A stretch of DNA of 64,000 nucleotides from Kribbella sp. NBC_00382 (GTDB lineage Bacteria; Actinomycetota; Actinomycetes; Propionibacteriales; Kribbellaceae). Both the position numbers and the translations under genes were made by a program. The notes beneath the pieces are model-generated. The model was given only the letters and a program-made list of their open reading frames with translations, was not told the DNA's origin and ran no database searches. Location of the stretch: positions 1,178,001 to 1,242,000 of the forward strand of contig NZ_CP107954.1 in NCBI RefSeq assembly GCF_036067295.1, written 5' to 3'. How positions within the stretch are numbered: the first letter of the stretch is position 1; each line of letters begins with the position of its first letter. Shown in pieces: positions 17,802 to 26,577 of this stretch.

Positions 17802-18827
17802 TCAGTACTGCTCGGTCTCGGCGAAGCTCTCGTCCTCGTCCTCAGCGTCGTCGCCGTACGCCTCAGCGGCGGCGCGCAGGTCGAAGCCGGGGGGCGAGTC
17901 CTTCAGCGACAGGCCCATCTCGGCCAGCTTCAGCTTGACCTCGTCGATCGACTTGGAGCCGAAGTTGCGGATGTCCAGCAGGTCCTGCTCGCTGCGCGAA
18001 ATCAGTTCACCCACGGTGTGGATGCCCTCGCGCTTGAGGCAGTTGTACGACCGGACGGTCAGCTGCAGGTCCTCGACCGGCAGGGCCAGGTCGGCCGCCA
18101 TCTGCTCGTCGACCGGCGACGGGCCGATGTCGATGCCCTCGGCCTCGACGTTCAGCTCACGGGCCAGGCCGAACAGCTCGACCAGCGTCTTACCGGCCGA
18201 CGCGACGGCGTCGCGGGGCAGCATCGACGGCTTGGTCTCGACGTCCACGACGAGACGGTCGAAGTCGGTGCGCTGCTCGACACGGGTCGCCTCGACCTTG
18301 TACGTGACCTTGAGGACCGGGGAGTAGATCGAGTCGACCGGCATCCGGCCGATCTCGGCGTCCGCGGACTTGTTCTGGATCGCGGACACGTAGCCGCGGC
18401 CCCGCTCGACGACCAGCTCCATCTCGAGCCGGCCCTTCTCGTTCAGGGTGGCGATCTTCAGGTCCGGGTTGTGCACCTCGACACCGGCCGGCGGCGCGAT
18501 GTCGGCGGCGGTCACGTCACCGGGGCCCTGCTTGCGCAGGTACATGGTGACGGGCTCGTCGTGCTCGGAGGAGACGACCAGGTCCTTGAGGTTCAGGATC
18601 AGCTGGGTGGCGTCTTCCTTCACCCCGGCGACGGTGGAGAACTCGTGCAGTACCCCGTCGACCTTGATGCTGGTGACGGCCGCGCCCGGGATGGACGACA
18701 GCAGGGTACGGCGGATGGAGTTGCCGAGGGTGTAGCCGAAGCCCGGCTCGAGCGGCTCGATCACGAACCGCGAGCGGTGCTCGTCGACGACCTCTTCGGC
18801 CAGGGTGGGACGCTGCGCAATAAGCAC
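17802..18827 (-). CDS. rpoA: DNA-directed RNA polymerase subunit alpha
   Basis: The alpha dimer seeds RNA polymerase assembly and its C-terminal domain contacts UP elements and activators. The 341 residues contain the N-terminal dimerisation domain ([20 protein letters not shown]), a linker with [20 protein letters not shown], and the C-terminal helix-hairpin-helix domain ([18 protein letters not shown]). An acidic tail, [13 protein letters not shown], closes the protein. It is encoded between rpsD and rplQ as in other bacteria. Confidence 0.98.
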   Translation of the reverse strand: MLIAQRPTLAEEVVDEHRSRFVIEPLEPGFGYTLGNSIRRTLLSSIPGAAVTSIKVDGVLHEFSTVAGVKEDATQLILNLKDLVVSSEHDEPVTMYLRKQGPGDVTAADIAPPAGVEVHNPDLKIATLNEKGRLEMELVVERGRGYVSAIQNKSADAEIGRMPVDSIYSPVLKVTYKVEATRVEQRTDFDRLVVDVETKPSMLPRDAVASAGKTLVELFGLARELNVEAEGIDIGPSPVDEQMAADLALPVEDLQLTVRSYNCLKREGIHTVGELISRSEQDLLDIRNFGSKSIDEVKLKLAEMGLSLKDSPPGFDLRAAAEAYGDDAEDEDESFAETEQY

Positions 18828-18898
18828 TGTGTGTTCTTCCTTCTAGATTTCCGCGACGACCACTATTTGAGGTCGCGAACCGAAGAACCGAAGACCCG

Positions 18899-18930
18899 CG
18901 CCGCCGGCGGCTGGAGAGCCACCGGCGGCG
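18899..18930 (-). terminator. Intra-operon hairpin between rpsD and rpoA
   Basis: The arms CGCCGCCGGCGG and CCACCGGCGGCG pair with one mismatch across an 8-nt loop, 7 nt after the rpsD stop. There is no U tract, and rpoA follows 72 nt later. It more likely modulates read-through or mRNA stability than fully terminates. A tandem AACCGAAG duplication lies beside it (18878-18893). Confidence 0.45.
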
Positions 18931-18936
18931 ACGGAA

Positions 18937-19545
18937 TCAGTTCTTCGAGTAGAGCTCGACGATCAGGTGCTCGGCGACCTGGGTGTCGATCTGCGCCCGG
19001 GTGGGCAGCTGGTGCACCAGGATCCGCAGCCGCTCGGGCAGCGCATCCAGCCAGGCCGGAACCACTCGCTCGGAGTGGGTCTCCCTGGCGATGATGAACG
19101 GGGTCATCTCGACCGACTTCGGCCGGACGTCGATCACGTCGTGCGCCGAAACGCGGTACGACGGGATGTTCACCTTGATGCCGTTCACGGTGAAGTGACC
19201 GTGTACGACGAGCTGACGGGCCTGACGACGGGTCCGGGCCAGGCCGGCGCGGTACACGACGTTGTCGAGACGCGACTCGAGGATGATCAGCAGGTTGTCA
19301 CCGGTCTTACCAGGACGCCGCGAGGCCTCCTTGTAGTACAGGCTGAACTGCTTCTCGAGCACGCCGTAGGCGTAACGAGCCTTCTGCTTCTCACGAAGCT
19401 GGAGCAGGTACTCGCTCTCCTTGGGACGGCCGCGGCCGTGCATACCCGGGGGGTACGGACGACGCTCGAACGCCTTGTCGCCACCGACGAGGTCGACCCC
19501 GAGACGGCGCGACTTCTTGGTCATGGGTCCGGTGTAACGGGCCAT
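18937..19545 (-). CDS. rpsD: 30S ribosomal protein S4 (uS4), zinc-free type
   Basis: This primary 16S rRNA-binding protein has 202 residues. It starts MARYTGPMTKKSRRLG and contains the S4 RNA-binding domain (RLDNVVYRAGLARTRRQARQ, VNGIKVNIPSYRV). It has no cysteines, so it is the zinc-independent form. In many bacteria S4 represses its own operon; no such binding structure could be assigned here. It lies between rpsK and rpoA in the alpha operon. Confidence 0.98.
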   Translation of the reverse strand: MARYTGPMTKKSRRLGVDLVGGDKAFERRPYPPGMHGRGRPKESEYLLQLREKQKARYAYGVLEKQFSLYYKEASRRPGKTGDNLLIILESRLDNVVYRAGLARTRRQARQLVVHGHFTVNGIKVNIPSYRVSAHDVIDVRPKSVEMTPFIIARETHSERVVPAWLDALPERLRILVHQLPTRAQIDTQVAEHLIVELYSKN

Positions 19546-19571
19546 TGTTAGCTACCTGCCTCTCTCTGGGA

Positions 19572-19979
19572 TCAGACCCGGCGCCGCTTGGGAGGGCGGC
19601 AGCCGTTGTGTGCGGTCGGGGTGACGTCCTGGATGGTGCCGACCTCGAGGCCGACAGCACCGAGCGAACGGATCGCGGTCTCACGGCCGGAGCCGGGACC
19701 CTTGACGAAGACGTCGATCTTGCGCATGCCGTGCTCCATCGCGCGCCGGCCGGCAGCCTCGGCTGCCATCTGCGCGGCGAACGGGGTCGACTTGCGCGAG
19801 CCCTTGAAGCCGACGGTGCCCGCGGAGGCCCACGAGATGACCGCGCCGGTCGGGTCGGTGATCGTCACAATCGTGTTGTTGAACGTGCTCTTGATGTGCG
19901 CGTGGCCGGCGGCCACGTTCTTCTTCTCCTTGCGGCGCACCTTCTTCGCGCCGGCCGCCGTGCGGCTCTTGGGAGGCAT
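19572..19979 (-). CDS. rpsK: 30S ribosomal protein S11 (uS11)
   Basis: This platform protein of the small subunit contacts mRNA at the exit site. It has 135 residues with [20 protein letters not shown], the conserved [15 protein letters not shown] segment, and the basic C-terminus [12 protein letters not shown]. The start is the ATG at 19979 ([13 protein letters not shown]). It is in the alpha operon after rpsM. Confidence 0.98.
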   Translation of the reverse strand: MPPKSRTAAGAKKVRRKEKKNVAAGHAHIKSTFNNTIVTITDPTGAVISWASAGTVGFKGSRKSTPFAAQMAAEAAGRRAMEHGMRKIDVFVKGPGSGRETAIRSLGAVGLEVGTIQDVTPTAHNGCRPPKRRRV

Positions 19980-20029
19980 AGGTCAGATACTCCTGGGGTG
20001 GTCGCGGAAAACGTCTACAGGCATCCGGG

Positions 20030-20401
20030 TCACTTCTTCTTCTTGCCGGCGATCGCCTTGCGACGACCCTTACGGCTGCGGGCGTTGGTCCGCGTGCGCT
20101 GACCACGCACCGGCAGGCCGCTGCGGTGCCGGCGACCCTGGTACGACCCGATCTCGATCTTGCGGCGGATGTCCGCGGTCACCTCACGACGGAGGTCACC
20201 TTCGATCTTGTAGTTGCCTTCGATCCAGTCCCGGAGCTTGACCAGTTCCTCGTCGCCCAGTTCGTGGACGCGCTTGTCACCGGAGATGCCGGTGGCTTCG
20301 AGCGTCTTCAGGGCGCGAGTACGACCTACACCGAAGATGTAGGTGAGAGCGACCTCGATGCGCTTGTCGCGCGGCAGGTCAACTCCTACGAGGCGTGCCA
20401 T
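20030..20401 (-). CDS. rpsM: 30S ribosomal protein S13 (uS13)
   Basis: This head protein contacts the P-site tRNA and the L5 bridge. It has 123 residues starting [20 protein letters not shown], with the helix-hairpin-helix segment [14 protein letters not shown] and the conserved [18 protein letters not shown] lysine-rich tail (AIAGKKKK) ends the protein. It is separated from rpmJ by 187 bp. Confidence 0.98.
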   Translation of the reverse strand: MARLVGVDLPRDKRIEVALTYIFGVGRTRALKTLEATGISGDKRVHELGDEELVKLRDWIEGNYKIEGDLRREVTADIRRKIEIGSYQGRRHRSGLPVRGQRTRTNARSRKGRRKAIAGKKKK

Positions 20402-20588
20402 GTGGCGGTGTTCCTTTCGTCGGCAGAGGTGTGGTGGCGCGCTGCGTCCTTGCCCGCCTCGGTGAGTTTTTTGTCACCGGCAAGGCCCCGGCCTCTGTTC
20501 CGGGGGCAGCGCCCAGCTTGTTCCTGTGCTGGGCGAGCATGCGCGCTGTGGTGCGAAAGTGCCGTGTCCTGCTCGAGTAAGGCTGAAA
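20402..20588 (-). other. rpmJ-rpsM intergenic leader with hairpins
   Basis: No gene is visible in this 187-bp stretch. It holds GCCCAGC/GCTGGGC arms (7 bp, about 20512-20535), GGTGAC/TCACC-type arms enclosing a run of A on the minus strand near 20470, and an 18-bp palindrome, AAGGCTGA-AA-TCAGCCTT (20579-20596), that covers the rpmJ stop codon. It could be an autoregulatory or processing region for rpsM-rpsK-rpsD. Confidence 0.35.
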
Positions 20589-20702
20589 TCAGCCTTGCCG
20601 CTGCTTGTGCCGCGGGTTCTCGCAGATCACCATGACCCGGCCGTGACGGCGGATCACCTTGCACTTGTCGCAGATCTTCTTGACGCTCGGATTGACCTTC
20701 AT
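20589..20702 (-). CDS. rpmJ: 50S ribosomal protein L36 (bL36), zinc-ribbon type
   Basis: This 37-residue protein reads [20 protein letters not shown] followed by [17 protein letters not shown]. It keeps the zinc-binding set CDKC, C27 and H32, so it is the C-plus (zinc) form. Its position between infA and rpsM is the standard bacterial one. The TGA at 20591-20589 lies inside an 18-bp palindrome. Confidence 0.97.
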   Translation of the reverse strand: MKVNPSVKKICDKCKVIRRHGRVMVICENPRHKQRQG

Positions 20703-20734
20703 CGAGCTTCTTTCTTCGACAGGTGGTGTGGTGG

Positions 20735-20956
20735 TTACTTGTACCGATAGACGATGCGACCCCGGGTGAGGTCGTACGGCGACAGCTCCACGACTACCCG
20801 GTCCTCGGGGAGGATCCGGATGTAGTGCTGCCTCATCTTGCCGCTGATGTGCGCGAGCACCTTGTGCCCGTTGGACAGCTCAACACGGAACATCGCGTTC
20901 GGCAGGGCCTCGACGATGGTGCCCTCGAGTTCGATTACTCCCTCTTTTTTGGGCAT
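20735..20956 (-). CDS. infA: Translation initiation factor IF-1
   Basis: This 73-residue OB-fold protein occupies the ribosomal A site during initiation. It starts [20 protein letters not shown] and has [20 protein letters not shown] and [20 protein letters not shown]. The frame is open upstream, but only this ATG gives the family N-terminus. It is first gene of infA-rpmJ-rpsM-rpsK-rpsD-rpoA-rplQ. Its 143-bp upstream gap contains a TAAACT-type -10 on the minus strand (near 21050) with a poor -35. Confidence 0.98.
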   Translation of the reverse strand: MPKKEGVIELEGTIVEALPNAMFRVELSNGHKVLAHISGKMRQHYIRILPEDRVVVELSPYDLTRGRIVYRYK

Positions 20957-21099
20957 GTCCTCGCACTTCTGTAGACGACAACTGAATTGGGTACTACCGA
21001 CCCGTACCGCCGTGGGCAGCACGAGAAGAGGCCACGAAGGGCCAAGGAAAGAGTTTACGCCACCCACCCACGAAAAACCCAATCGGGCCTCAGGACCGC

Positions 21100-21438
21100 C
21101 TAGCAGGGGCGGGAGGCCTCGATCTCGGTCAGGTGGTCCGCACCCCACTGATCGAGGGGCATCAACGCCACATTGAGCGATTCACCGAGCGTAGTAAGAG
21201 AGTACTCGACCTTCGGCGGAACCTGGTGGAACACCTCGCGATGGACGATGTTGCGGCTCTCCAGCTCCCGCAACTGCTGGATCAGCATCTTCTCGGTCAC
21301 CCCGGCCACGTCCTTGCGCAGCTCCCCGAACCGCCGCGGCCCGTGGTGCAGCGCCCACAGGATGCGCGGCTTCCACTTCCCGCCGATCACGTCCGCCGCG
21401 GCGTCCAGCCCGCAGGTGTACGGCATCACCGCGGCCAT
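21100..21438 (-). CDS. HxlR-family transcriptional regulator
   Basis: This 112-residue winged-helix regulator starts [20 protein letters not shown] and has the diagnostic [20 protein letters not shown] and [20 protein letters not shown] segments. The N-terminal Cys (C9) lies where redox- and quinone-sensing HxlR proteins (YodB, HypR, QorR) keep their reactive cysteine; a second Cys is the last residue. ATG 21438 has AAGGA 7 nt upstream. It is divergent from an oxidoreductase gene, and the gap carries a large palindrome. It probably controls that gene and itself. Confidence 0.9.
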   Translation of the reverse strand: MAAVMPYTCGLDAAADVIGGKWKPRILWALHHGPRRFGELRKDVAGVTEKMLIQQLRELESRNIVHREVFHQVPPKVEYSLTTLGESLNVALMPLDQWGADHLTEIEASRPC

Positions 21439-21461
21439 CGTCCCATCCTTACCTTTTGGTG

Positions 21462-21486
21462 AGTACCTGACTATTTAGTAGGTACT
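21462..21486. promoter_or_regulatory. HxlR-type operator palindrome
   Basis: The arms AGTACCT (21462-21468) and AGGTACT (21480-21486) are perfect complements. The inner ACTA-TT-TAGT (21470-21479) continues the symmetry with a single unpaired G at 21469. The site lies in the middle of the 84-bp gap between the hxlR-type gene and the oxidoreductase. GTAC-containing palindromes are typical of HxlR/QorR operators. Confidence 0.65.
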
Positions 21487-21522
21487 TGTCGACTTTATAG
21501 CTTGGCGGCAAGCCTGGACCAC

Positions 21523-22392
21523 ATGAAGACTCCTGTCACCGTCCTCGGTCTCGGCGCGATGGGCACCGCCCTCGCCCGGACCTTCCTGGCCGCCGGCCAC
21601 CCGACCACCGTCTGGAACCGCACCCCCGGCCGCTCCCCCGAGCTCGACGACCTGGGCGTCGCCCGGGCGAGGACAGCCGGCGACGCGATCACGTCGAGCC
21701 CGCTGGTTGTCGTCTGCCTGCTCGACGACGCGTCCGTCCGCAGTACCGTCGAGCCGGTCGCTCCCGAGTTGGCCCGGCGGACACTGGTCAACCTCACCAA
21801 CGGCACACCCGAGCAGGCCCGTCGTACTGCCGACTGGGCGGCGCAGCAAGGCGCGCAGTACCCGGACGGCGGCATCATGGCCGTCCCCGCGATGATCGGC
21901 GGACCTGCCTCGTTCATCCTCTACAGCGGTTCGGTCGAGACGTTCGAACAGCATCGGGACGATCTCGCAGTATTGGGCAGGCCGACGTACGCAGGCAGTG
22001 ACCCGGGGCTGGCCGCGTTGCAGGATCTGGCGTTGCTCAGTGCGATGTACGGAATGTTCGGCGGGGTCGCGCACGCACTCGCGATGGTCTCCAGCGAGAA
22101 GCTCTCACCGACCGCGTTCACCGACGTCCTGCTGGTCCCCTGGCTCACCGCCATGCTTGGCTCGGTCACCAGGATGGCCAAGGATCTCGAGTACGGCGCA
22201 GCCCCGGGCCAGGCCGGTTCCAACCTCGCCATGCAGGCCGGGGCGTTCGGCAACTTCATCGACGCGTCCGAGGCGCAGGGGGTCGATCCCCTGTTGTTGC
22301 GGCCGATCCGCAGCTTGCTCGATCGAGCCATCGTGGAGGGCCACGGCGATGAAGGCCTGGCAGTACTGGTGCGGCTACTCGCCAAGAACTAG
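21523..22392 (+). CDS. NADPH-dependent oxidoreductase, imine-reductase-like
   Basis: This 289-residue protein has an N-terminal Rossmann fold (GLGAMG, 9-14) and WNRT (31-34), which favours NADPH. The helical domain follows. The segment AALQDLALLSAMYG carries Asp168 where imine reductases have their catalytic Asp; hydroxyisobutyrate dehydrogenases would have Lys there. GGIMAVPAMIGG also resembles imine reductases. The likely reaction is reduction of an imine or related C=N or C=C bond; the substrate is unknown. I chose ATG 21523; a TTG at 21502 would add seven residues. Probable control is by the divergent HxlR regulator. The stop codon shares CTAG with the converging gene. Confidence 0.75.
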   Translation: MKTPVTVLGLGAMGTALARTFLAAGHPTTVWNRTPGRSPELDDLGVARARTAGDAITSSPLVVVCLLDDASVRSTVEPVAPELARRTLVNLTNGTPEQARRTADWAAQQGAQYPDGGIMAVPAMIGGPASFILYSGSVETFEQHRDDLAVLGRPTYAGSDPGLAALQDLALLSAMYGMFGGVAHALAMVSSEKLSPTAFTDVLLVPWLTAMLGSVTRMAKDLEYGAAPGQAGSNLAMQAGAFGNFIDASEAQGVDPLLLRPIRSLLDRAIVEGHGDEGLAVLVRLLAKN

Positions 22393-23201
22393 AGGGATCC
22401 GGTGGTCAGCCACTGCTCGCCGGCTTGCCACACGTGCTCCGGCATCAGGTCGATGAGGTCGCAGGCTGCGTCGAGTTGCGCTAGCGCAGTACCGGTATCG
22501 CGGTAGGCGGGCAGGATGGCGACGAAGCGGCGGCCCTCGCAGCTGAAGCCGAAGGGCGGAACCTGGGCCAGCACCTCGGCCGCACGAGGATGCAGCGCCT
22601 CGGCGGCCAGATCCTCACGACCGTTGAACAGCTGGTACGAACCAGGCAGACCGTCGATCCGGAGCTTGATCGGCAGCAGGCTGGCCGCCGCGACCGGAGC
22701 GAGCTGGGCCGGCAGCACCTGCAACGGAGGCAGCGGCCGGTCGACGGCGAGGTCGAGAAAGTCGAACCCCAGTTGGCGCCGGCCGACCTTGTGCCGGAAG
22801 CGACCGGTCAGCAGCTCACGACCGCGATGCCGGCCGGCCGTGACGTCGAAGGCCTCGGCCGCGGGATCAGTACTGAACGGCGGGAACGGCCAGCGCTCAA
22901 GCAGTCTCGGGTCCGCCACGTCGACCTGCCAGCCCAGCTGCTCGGCCGCGTCCGCCCAAGTCCGCCGCAGCTTGCTGTCGGCCAGCCGCATCGCGAGCGT
23001 GAAGATCACCAGGACGAGGAACCAGGCCAGTACCAGCCAGCCGACCCAGCGTGGTTCGAGCAGCAGGCCGGCGATCGCCAGCGGGACCGCGATCGCGAAC
23101 CAGAGTACGAAAACCAGCGCCGACCCCTGCCGCAGTTGCCACACCCAGTCCGGCCGCAGCCGGGAACGCCGGGTGTGCCTGCTGACCGGGGCCGCCGTCA
23201 A
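22389..23201 (-). CDS. Two-helix membrane protein of unknown function
   Basis: This roughly 270-residue protein has two adjacent transmembrane helices (about residues 29-48 and 54-74, ALVFVLWFAIAVPLAIAGLL and the following segment) and a large cytosolic C-terminal domain with no recognised motif. The start is uncertain. TTG at 23201 overlaps the upstream DUF1707 stop as TTGA and has GGAAAG 6 nt before it; GTG at 23240 would add 13 residues. It is translationally coupled to the DUF1707 gene, suggesting a joint envelope role. Confidence 0.65.
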   Translation of the reverse strand: MTAAPVSRHTRRSRLRPDWVWQLRQGSALVFVLWFAIAVPLAIAGLLLEPRWVGWLVLAWFLVLVIFTLAMRLADSKLRRTWADAAEQLGWQVDVADPRLLERWPFPPFSTDPAAEAFDVTAGRHRGRELLTGRFRHKVGRRQLGFDFLDLAVDRPLPPLQVLPAQLAPVAAASLLPIKLRIDGLPGSYQLFNGREDLAAEALHPRAAEVLAQVPPFGFSCEGRRFVAILPAYRDTGTALAQLDAACDLIDLMPEHVWQAGEQWLTTGSL

Positions 23202-23650
23202 CGTCGCTTTCCGAGCTGGCCGAGAACGATGAACGCCCACGGGATCAACAGCCAGACCGGCCAGAAGTTCGGCCAGTGCCCACCGTTGCCGATCCCGATC
23301 ACGAACCAGATCACCACGTTCAGCAAGACGATGCCGCCGAAGCCGCCGCCCAGGGCGACCAGCGAGTTGCCCTGCTTGCCCTTGCGCTGCCGCTCCGGGA
23401 AGTCGCCGGGAGCCGGCGCGGGCGTCGCGTTCTGCACCACAGCAGGGGTCTGGTACGTCCGTACCGGCGGCAGATCACGGACCAGCGGTTCCAGCTCGCC
23501 GTACGTCTGCACGGCGTACAGCTGGTCGAGCCGCGAGCTGAACTCGGGCTGGTCCAGCCGGCCGTCGGCGAAGGCGTCCCGCAACCGGCCGGCGATCTTG
23601 TCGCGGTCGGCCTCGGTGAACCGCTGGTGTGGCTGGTACTGACTGGGCAT
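23198..23650 (-). CDS. DUF1707 domain membrane protein
   Basis: This 150-residue protein has an N-terminal DUF1707 motif (about residues 10-62: DRDKIAGRLRDAFADGRLDQ, EFSSRLDQLYAVQTYGELEP). The family pattern RxxxAxxLRxAFAxGRLxxxEFxxRL is clear. A Pro/Ala linker and two hydrophobic helices near the C-terminus follow (about 97-117 and 126-144). DUF1707 proteins are abundant in actinobacteria and of unknown function. The gene starts 85 bp after map stops, on the opposite side of the accessory insert from infA. Confidence 0.85.
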   Translation of the reverse strand: MPSQYQPHQRFTEADRDKIAGRLRDAFADGRLDQPEFSSRLDQLYAVQTYGELEPLVRDLPPVRTYQTPAVVQNATPAPAPGDFPERQRKGKQGNSLVALGGGFGGIVLLNVVIWFVIGIGNGGHWPNFWPVWLLIPWAFIVLGQLGKRR

Positions 23651-23734
23651 GCCTCAAGTGTGCCTCAGCTCGGGAGCGCACGGCGTCCCCCGGCCGGTGG
23701 ATGCCGGAGTCAACCGACGAGTGGATCGGCAGCG

Positions 23735-24559
23735 TCAGTCGGCGAGGGGGCCGAACGTGACGCCGAGCTCCTTGAGCTTGGCTTCGCCGCCGTCGAGGGC
23801 GGTCAGTACCCACGGCCCCTGCGGGGTCAGCGTGAAGGTGTGCTCGGTGTGCGCGGCGGCCAGGCTGTCGTCCGTGACGACCGTCCAGTCGTCCTCGAGC
23901 GTGTGGTTCTCCTGCTTGCCCAGCGTGAGCATCGGCTCGACCGCGAGCGCCAGGCCCTCGACCAGCTTGGGGCCCTTGCCGGCCTTGCCGTAGTTCGGCA
24001 CGTTCGGCGGCTGGTGCATCGCCGTCCCGATCCCGTGCCCGACGAAGTCCTCGACGATCCCGTACTCCGAGTTGGCACGCACGTGGCTCTCGACAGCCGC
24101 CGAGATGTCGGTCAGCCGCCCACCGAGCTTGGCGGCGGCGAATCCACGCCACATCGACTCTTCGCAGATCCGGGCCAGCTCGAGCAGCTCCGGAGCGGTC
24201 TCGCCGACGCCGACCGTGATGGCCGCGTCGCCATGCCAGCCGTTGACGATCGCACCGCAGTCGATCGAGATGAGATCGCCGTCGGCCAGTACCCGGTCGC
24301 CCGGGATGCCGTGCACGATCTCGTCGTTCACCGACGCGCAGATCGAGCCGGTGAAGCCGTGGTAGCCCTTGAACGAAGGCGTCGCACCCGCCGAGCGGAT
24401 GGCGTCCTCGGCGATCGCATCGAGCTCACCGGTGGTGATACCGGGCTTGACCTCGCCGCGGAGCAGTTCCAGCGTGCGGCCGACGACCAGGCCGGCCGCA
24501 CGCATGGAGATGATCTGTTCGCGGGTCTTGATCTCGATCCCGCGGTCTTTGAAGATCAC
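23735..24559 (-). CDS. map: Methionine aminopeptidase type I
   Basis: This enzyme removes the initiator Met from nascent proteins. The metal-ligand signatures are all visible: ISIDCGAIVNGWHGDAAITV (two Asp), GHGIGTAMHQPPNVPNY (His), LAVEPMLTLG (Glu) and AAHTEHTFTLT (Glu). At 274 residues it has normal length for the actinobacterial form without the N-terminal zinc-finger. It follows adk by 9 bp. In Streptomyces infA comes next; here 2.8 kb of accessory genes intervene. Confidence 0.97.
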   Translation of the reverse strand: MIFKDRGIEIKTREQIISMRAAGLVVGRTLELLRGEVKPGITTGELDAIAEDAIRSAGATPSFKGYHGFTGSICASVNDEIVHGIPGDRVLADGDLISIDCGAIVNGWHGDAAITVGVGETAPELLELARICEESMWRGFAAAKLGGRLTDISAAVESHVRANSEYGIVEDFVGHGIGTAMHQPPNVPNYGKAGKGPKLVEGLALAVEPMLTLGKQENHTLEDDWTVVTDDSLAAAHTEHTFTLTPQGPWVLTALDGGEAKLKELGVTFGPLAD

Positions 24560-24568
24560 TGACTGCTC

Positions 24569-25141
24569 TTAACCTTCCAGCGTTTTCAGGGCGGTGAGCA
24601 CACGCTCACTGACCTCGTCGATCTCACCGACACCGTCCACCTCGACCAGCAGACCGCGCTGGGCGTAGACCCGCAGCAGCGGCTTGGTCTCGGCGGTGTA
24701 GACCTCCTGGCGATGCCGGATGACATCCTCGGAGTCGTCGGTACGGCCGTCCACCTTGGCCCGGCGGAGCATCCGGTCGACCAGTACGTCGATGTCCGCG
24801 ACCAGCGCGACCACCGCGTTCAGTTCGTGGCCGTGCTCGGCCAGGATGTCGTCCAGCGTGCCGACCTGCGGCAACGTCCGCGGGTACCCGTCGAGCAGGA
24901 AGCCCTCACCCGCGTCCGCCTCCGACAACCGGTCGCGCACCATTGCGTTGGTGACCTCGTCGGGGACGTAGTTGCCCGCGTCCATGTACCGCTTCGCCTC
25001 GAGACCCAGCGGGGTCTCGTCCTTCACGTTCGCGCGGAAGATGTCGCCGGTGGATACGGCCGGGATCCCGAGCCGGTCCGCAAGCACCTTTGCCTGCGTA
25101 CCCTTACCCGCTCCGGGCGGACCCATCAGCAACATTCTCAT
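24569..25141 (-). CDS. adk: Adenylate kinase
   Basis: This enzyme interconverts AMP, ADP and ATP. The P-loop [12 protein letters not shown] lies at 7-18, the AMP-binding segment includes [10 protein letters not shown], and [11 protein letters not shown] is conserved. At 190 residues it has the short LID ([16 protein letters not shown]), without the zinc-binding insertion. Its ATG overlaps the secY TGA (TGATG), so the two are translationally coupled, as usual in actinobacteria. Confidence 0.98.
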   Translation of the reverse strand: MRMLLMGPPGAGKGTQAKVLADRLGIPAVSTGDIFRANVKDETPLGLEAKRYMDAGNYVPDEVTNAMVRDRLSEADAGEGFLLDGYPRTLPQVGTLDDILAEHGHELNAVVALVADIDVLVDRMLRRAKVDGRTDDSEDVIRHRQEVYTAETKPLLRVYAQRGLLVEVDGVGEIDEVSERVLTALKTLEG

Positions 25142-26442
25142 CAGCGCAGGAACCCTTCGTAATTACGTTGCTGCAGCTGCGACTCGATCTGCTTCACCGT
25201 GTCCAGTCCGACGCCGACCATGATCAGGATCGAGGTACCGCCGAACGGGAAGTTCTGACTGGCGTTGAGCAGGACGAGGGCGACCAGCGGAATCATCGAG
25301 ATGATCGCCAGGTAGATCGCGCCGGGCAACGTGATGCGGGACAGAACGTAGGAGAGGTACTCCTCGGTCGGCCGGCCCGCCCGGATCCCGGGGATGAAGC
25401 CGCCGTACTTCTTCATGTTGTCTGCAACTTCCTTCGGATTGAAGGTAATCGAGACGTAGAAGTACGTGAAGAAGATGATCAGGGCGACATACGTCACCAT
25501 GTAGATCGGGTGATCACCCTTGACCAGGTTGCCCTGGATCCACTGGGCCCACGGTTTGTCCTGTCGGAACTGACTGACCAGGACCGGGAGATACAGCAGG
25601 CTCGAGGCGAAGATGACCGGGATGACGCCGGCCTGGTTCACCTTCAGCGGGATGTAGGTCGAGGTGCCGCCGAACATCTTCCGGCCGACCATCCGCTTGG
25701 CGTACTGCACCGGGATCCGGCGCTGCGCCTGCTCGATGAAGATGACCGCGGCCATGATCACCAGGCCGATCAGGATCACCACGACGAAGGTCGGGATGCC
25801 CTTGGCCTTGCGGATGCTCCACAGCTGAGTCGGGAAGGTGGCGACGATCTGGGTGAAGATCAGGATCGACATGCCGTTGCCGACACCGCGGTCCGTGATC
25901 AGCTCACCGAGCCACATCACCACGCCGGTACCGGCGGTCATCGTCAGCACCATCACGACGACCGGGAACCAGCCGTCCTTGTAGAGCAGGGGCTCACTGC
26001 AACCCTGGAACAGCCGGCCGGGGGTCCGGGCGAGCGCGACGAACGCGGTCGCCTGCAGGATCGCCAGGCCGACGGTCAGGAAGCGGGTGTACTGGGTGAT
26101 CTTGGTCTGGCCCGCCTGGCCTTCCTTCTTCAGCGACTCCAGCCGCGGGATGACCACGGTGAGCAGCTGCAGAATGATGCTGGCGGTGATGTACGGCATG
26201 ATGCCGAGCGCGAAGATCGCGAGCTGCAGCAGTGCCCCGCCGGAGAACAGGTTGATCAGGTTGTACAGGTTCGCGTTCGAGCCGTTTTTGCTGACGTCGA
26301 TGCAGGTACGCAGCGACTGGACGTTGACGCCAGGCGCCGGCACGACGGAGCCGATCCGGAAGATCACGACGATGAAGAGCACGAACAAGATCTTCCGGCG
26401 CAGGTCCGGAGTCTTGAACGCGTTGGCAAAGGCGCCTAACAC
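25141..26442 (-). CDS. secY: Preprotein translocase subunit SecY
   Basis: This is the channel subunit of the SecYEG translocon, with ten transmembrane helices over 433 residues. Typical segments are [35 protein letters not shown] and the C-terminal [20 protein letters not shown]. The frame is open 108 nt further upstream. GTG at 26442 has GGGAGG exactly 5 nt before it and gives the family N-terminus [19 protein letters not shown]. It lies in the spc operon between rplO and adk. Confidence 0.97.
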   Translation of the reverse strand: MLGAFANAFKTPDLRRKILFVLFIVVIFRIGSVVPAPGVNVQSLRTCIDVSKNGSNANLYNLINLFSGGALLQLAIFALGIMPYITASIILQLLTVVIPRLESLKKEGQAGQTKITQYTRFLTVGLAILQATAFVALARTPGRLFQGCSEPLLYKDGWFPVVVMVLTMTAGTGVVMWLGELITDRGVGNGMSILIFTQIVATFPTQLWSIRKAKGIPTFVVVILIGLVIMAAVIFIEQAQRRIPVQYAKRMVGRKMFGGTSTYIPLKVNQAGVIPVIFASSLLYLPVLVSQFRQDKPWAQWIQGNLVKGDHPIYMVTYVALIIFFTYFYVSITFNPKEVADNMKKYGGFIPGIRAGRPTEEYLSYVLSRITLPGAIYLAIISMIPLVALVLLNASQNFPFGGTSILIMVGVGLDTVKQIESQLQQRNYEGFLR

Positions 26443-26532
26443 CCTGTCCTCCCACATGTTTTCCTTGCCCCGGGCAGGGCAGGGCACTAGCAAAGCAGCT
26501 GGGCAAGAGACGAACCAGGGCCCGTCCGAACT

Positions 26533-26557
26533 CCAGCGCACAATATACAAGCGCTGG
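26533..26557 (-). promoter_or_regulatory. Inverted repeat around a TATATT box upstream of secY
   Basis: The perfect arms CCAGCGC and GCGCTGG enclose an 11-nt centre containing TATATT on the minus strand (26547-26542), in the 135-bp rplO-secY gap. It may be an internal secY promoter with an extended -10, or an attenuating RNA hairpin after rplO. No -35 match is visible. Confidence 0.3.
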
Positions 26558-26577
26558 CTCGCACGAGCCCTGGGTAC

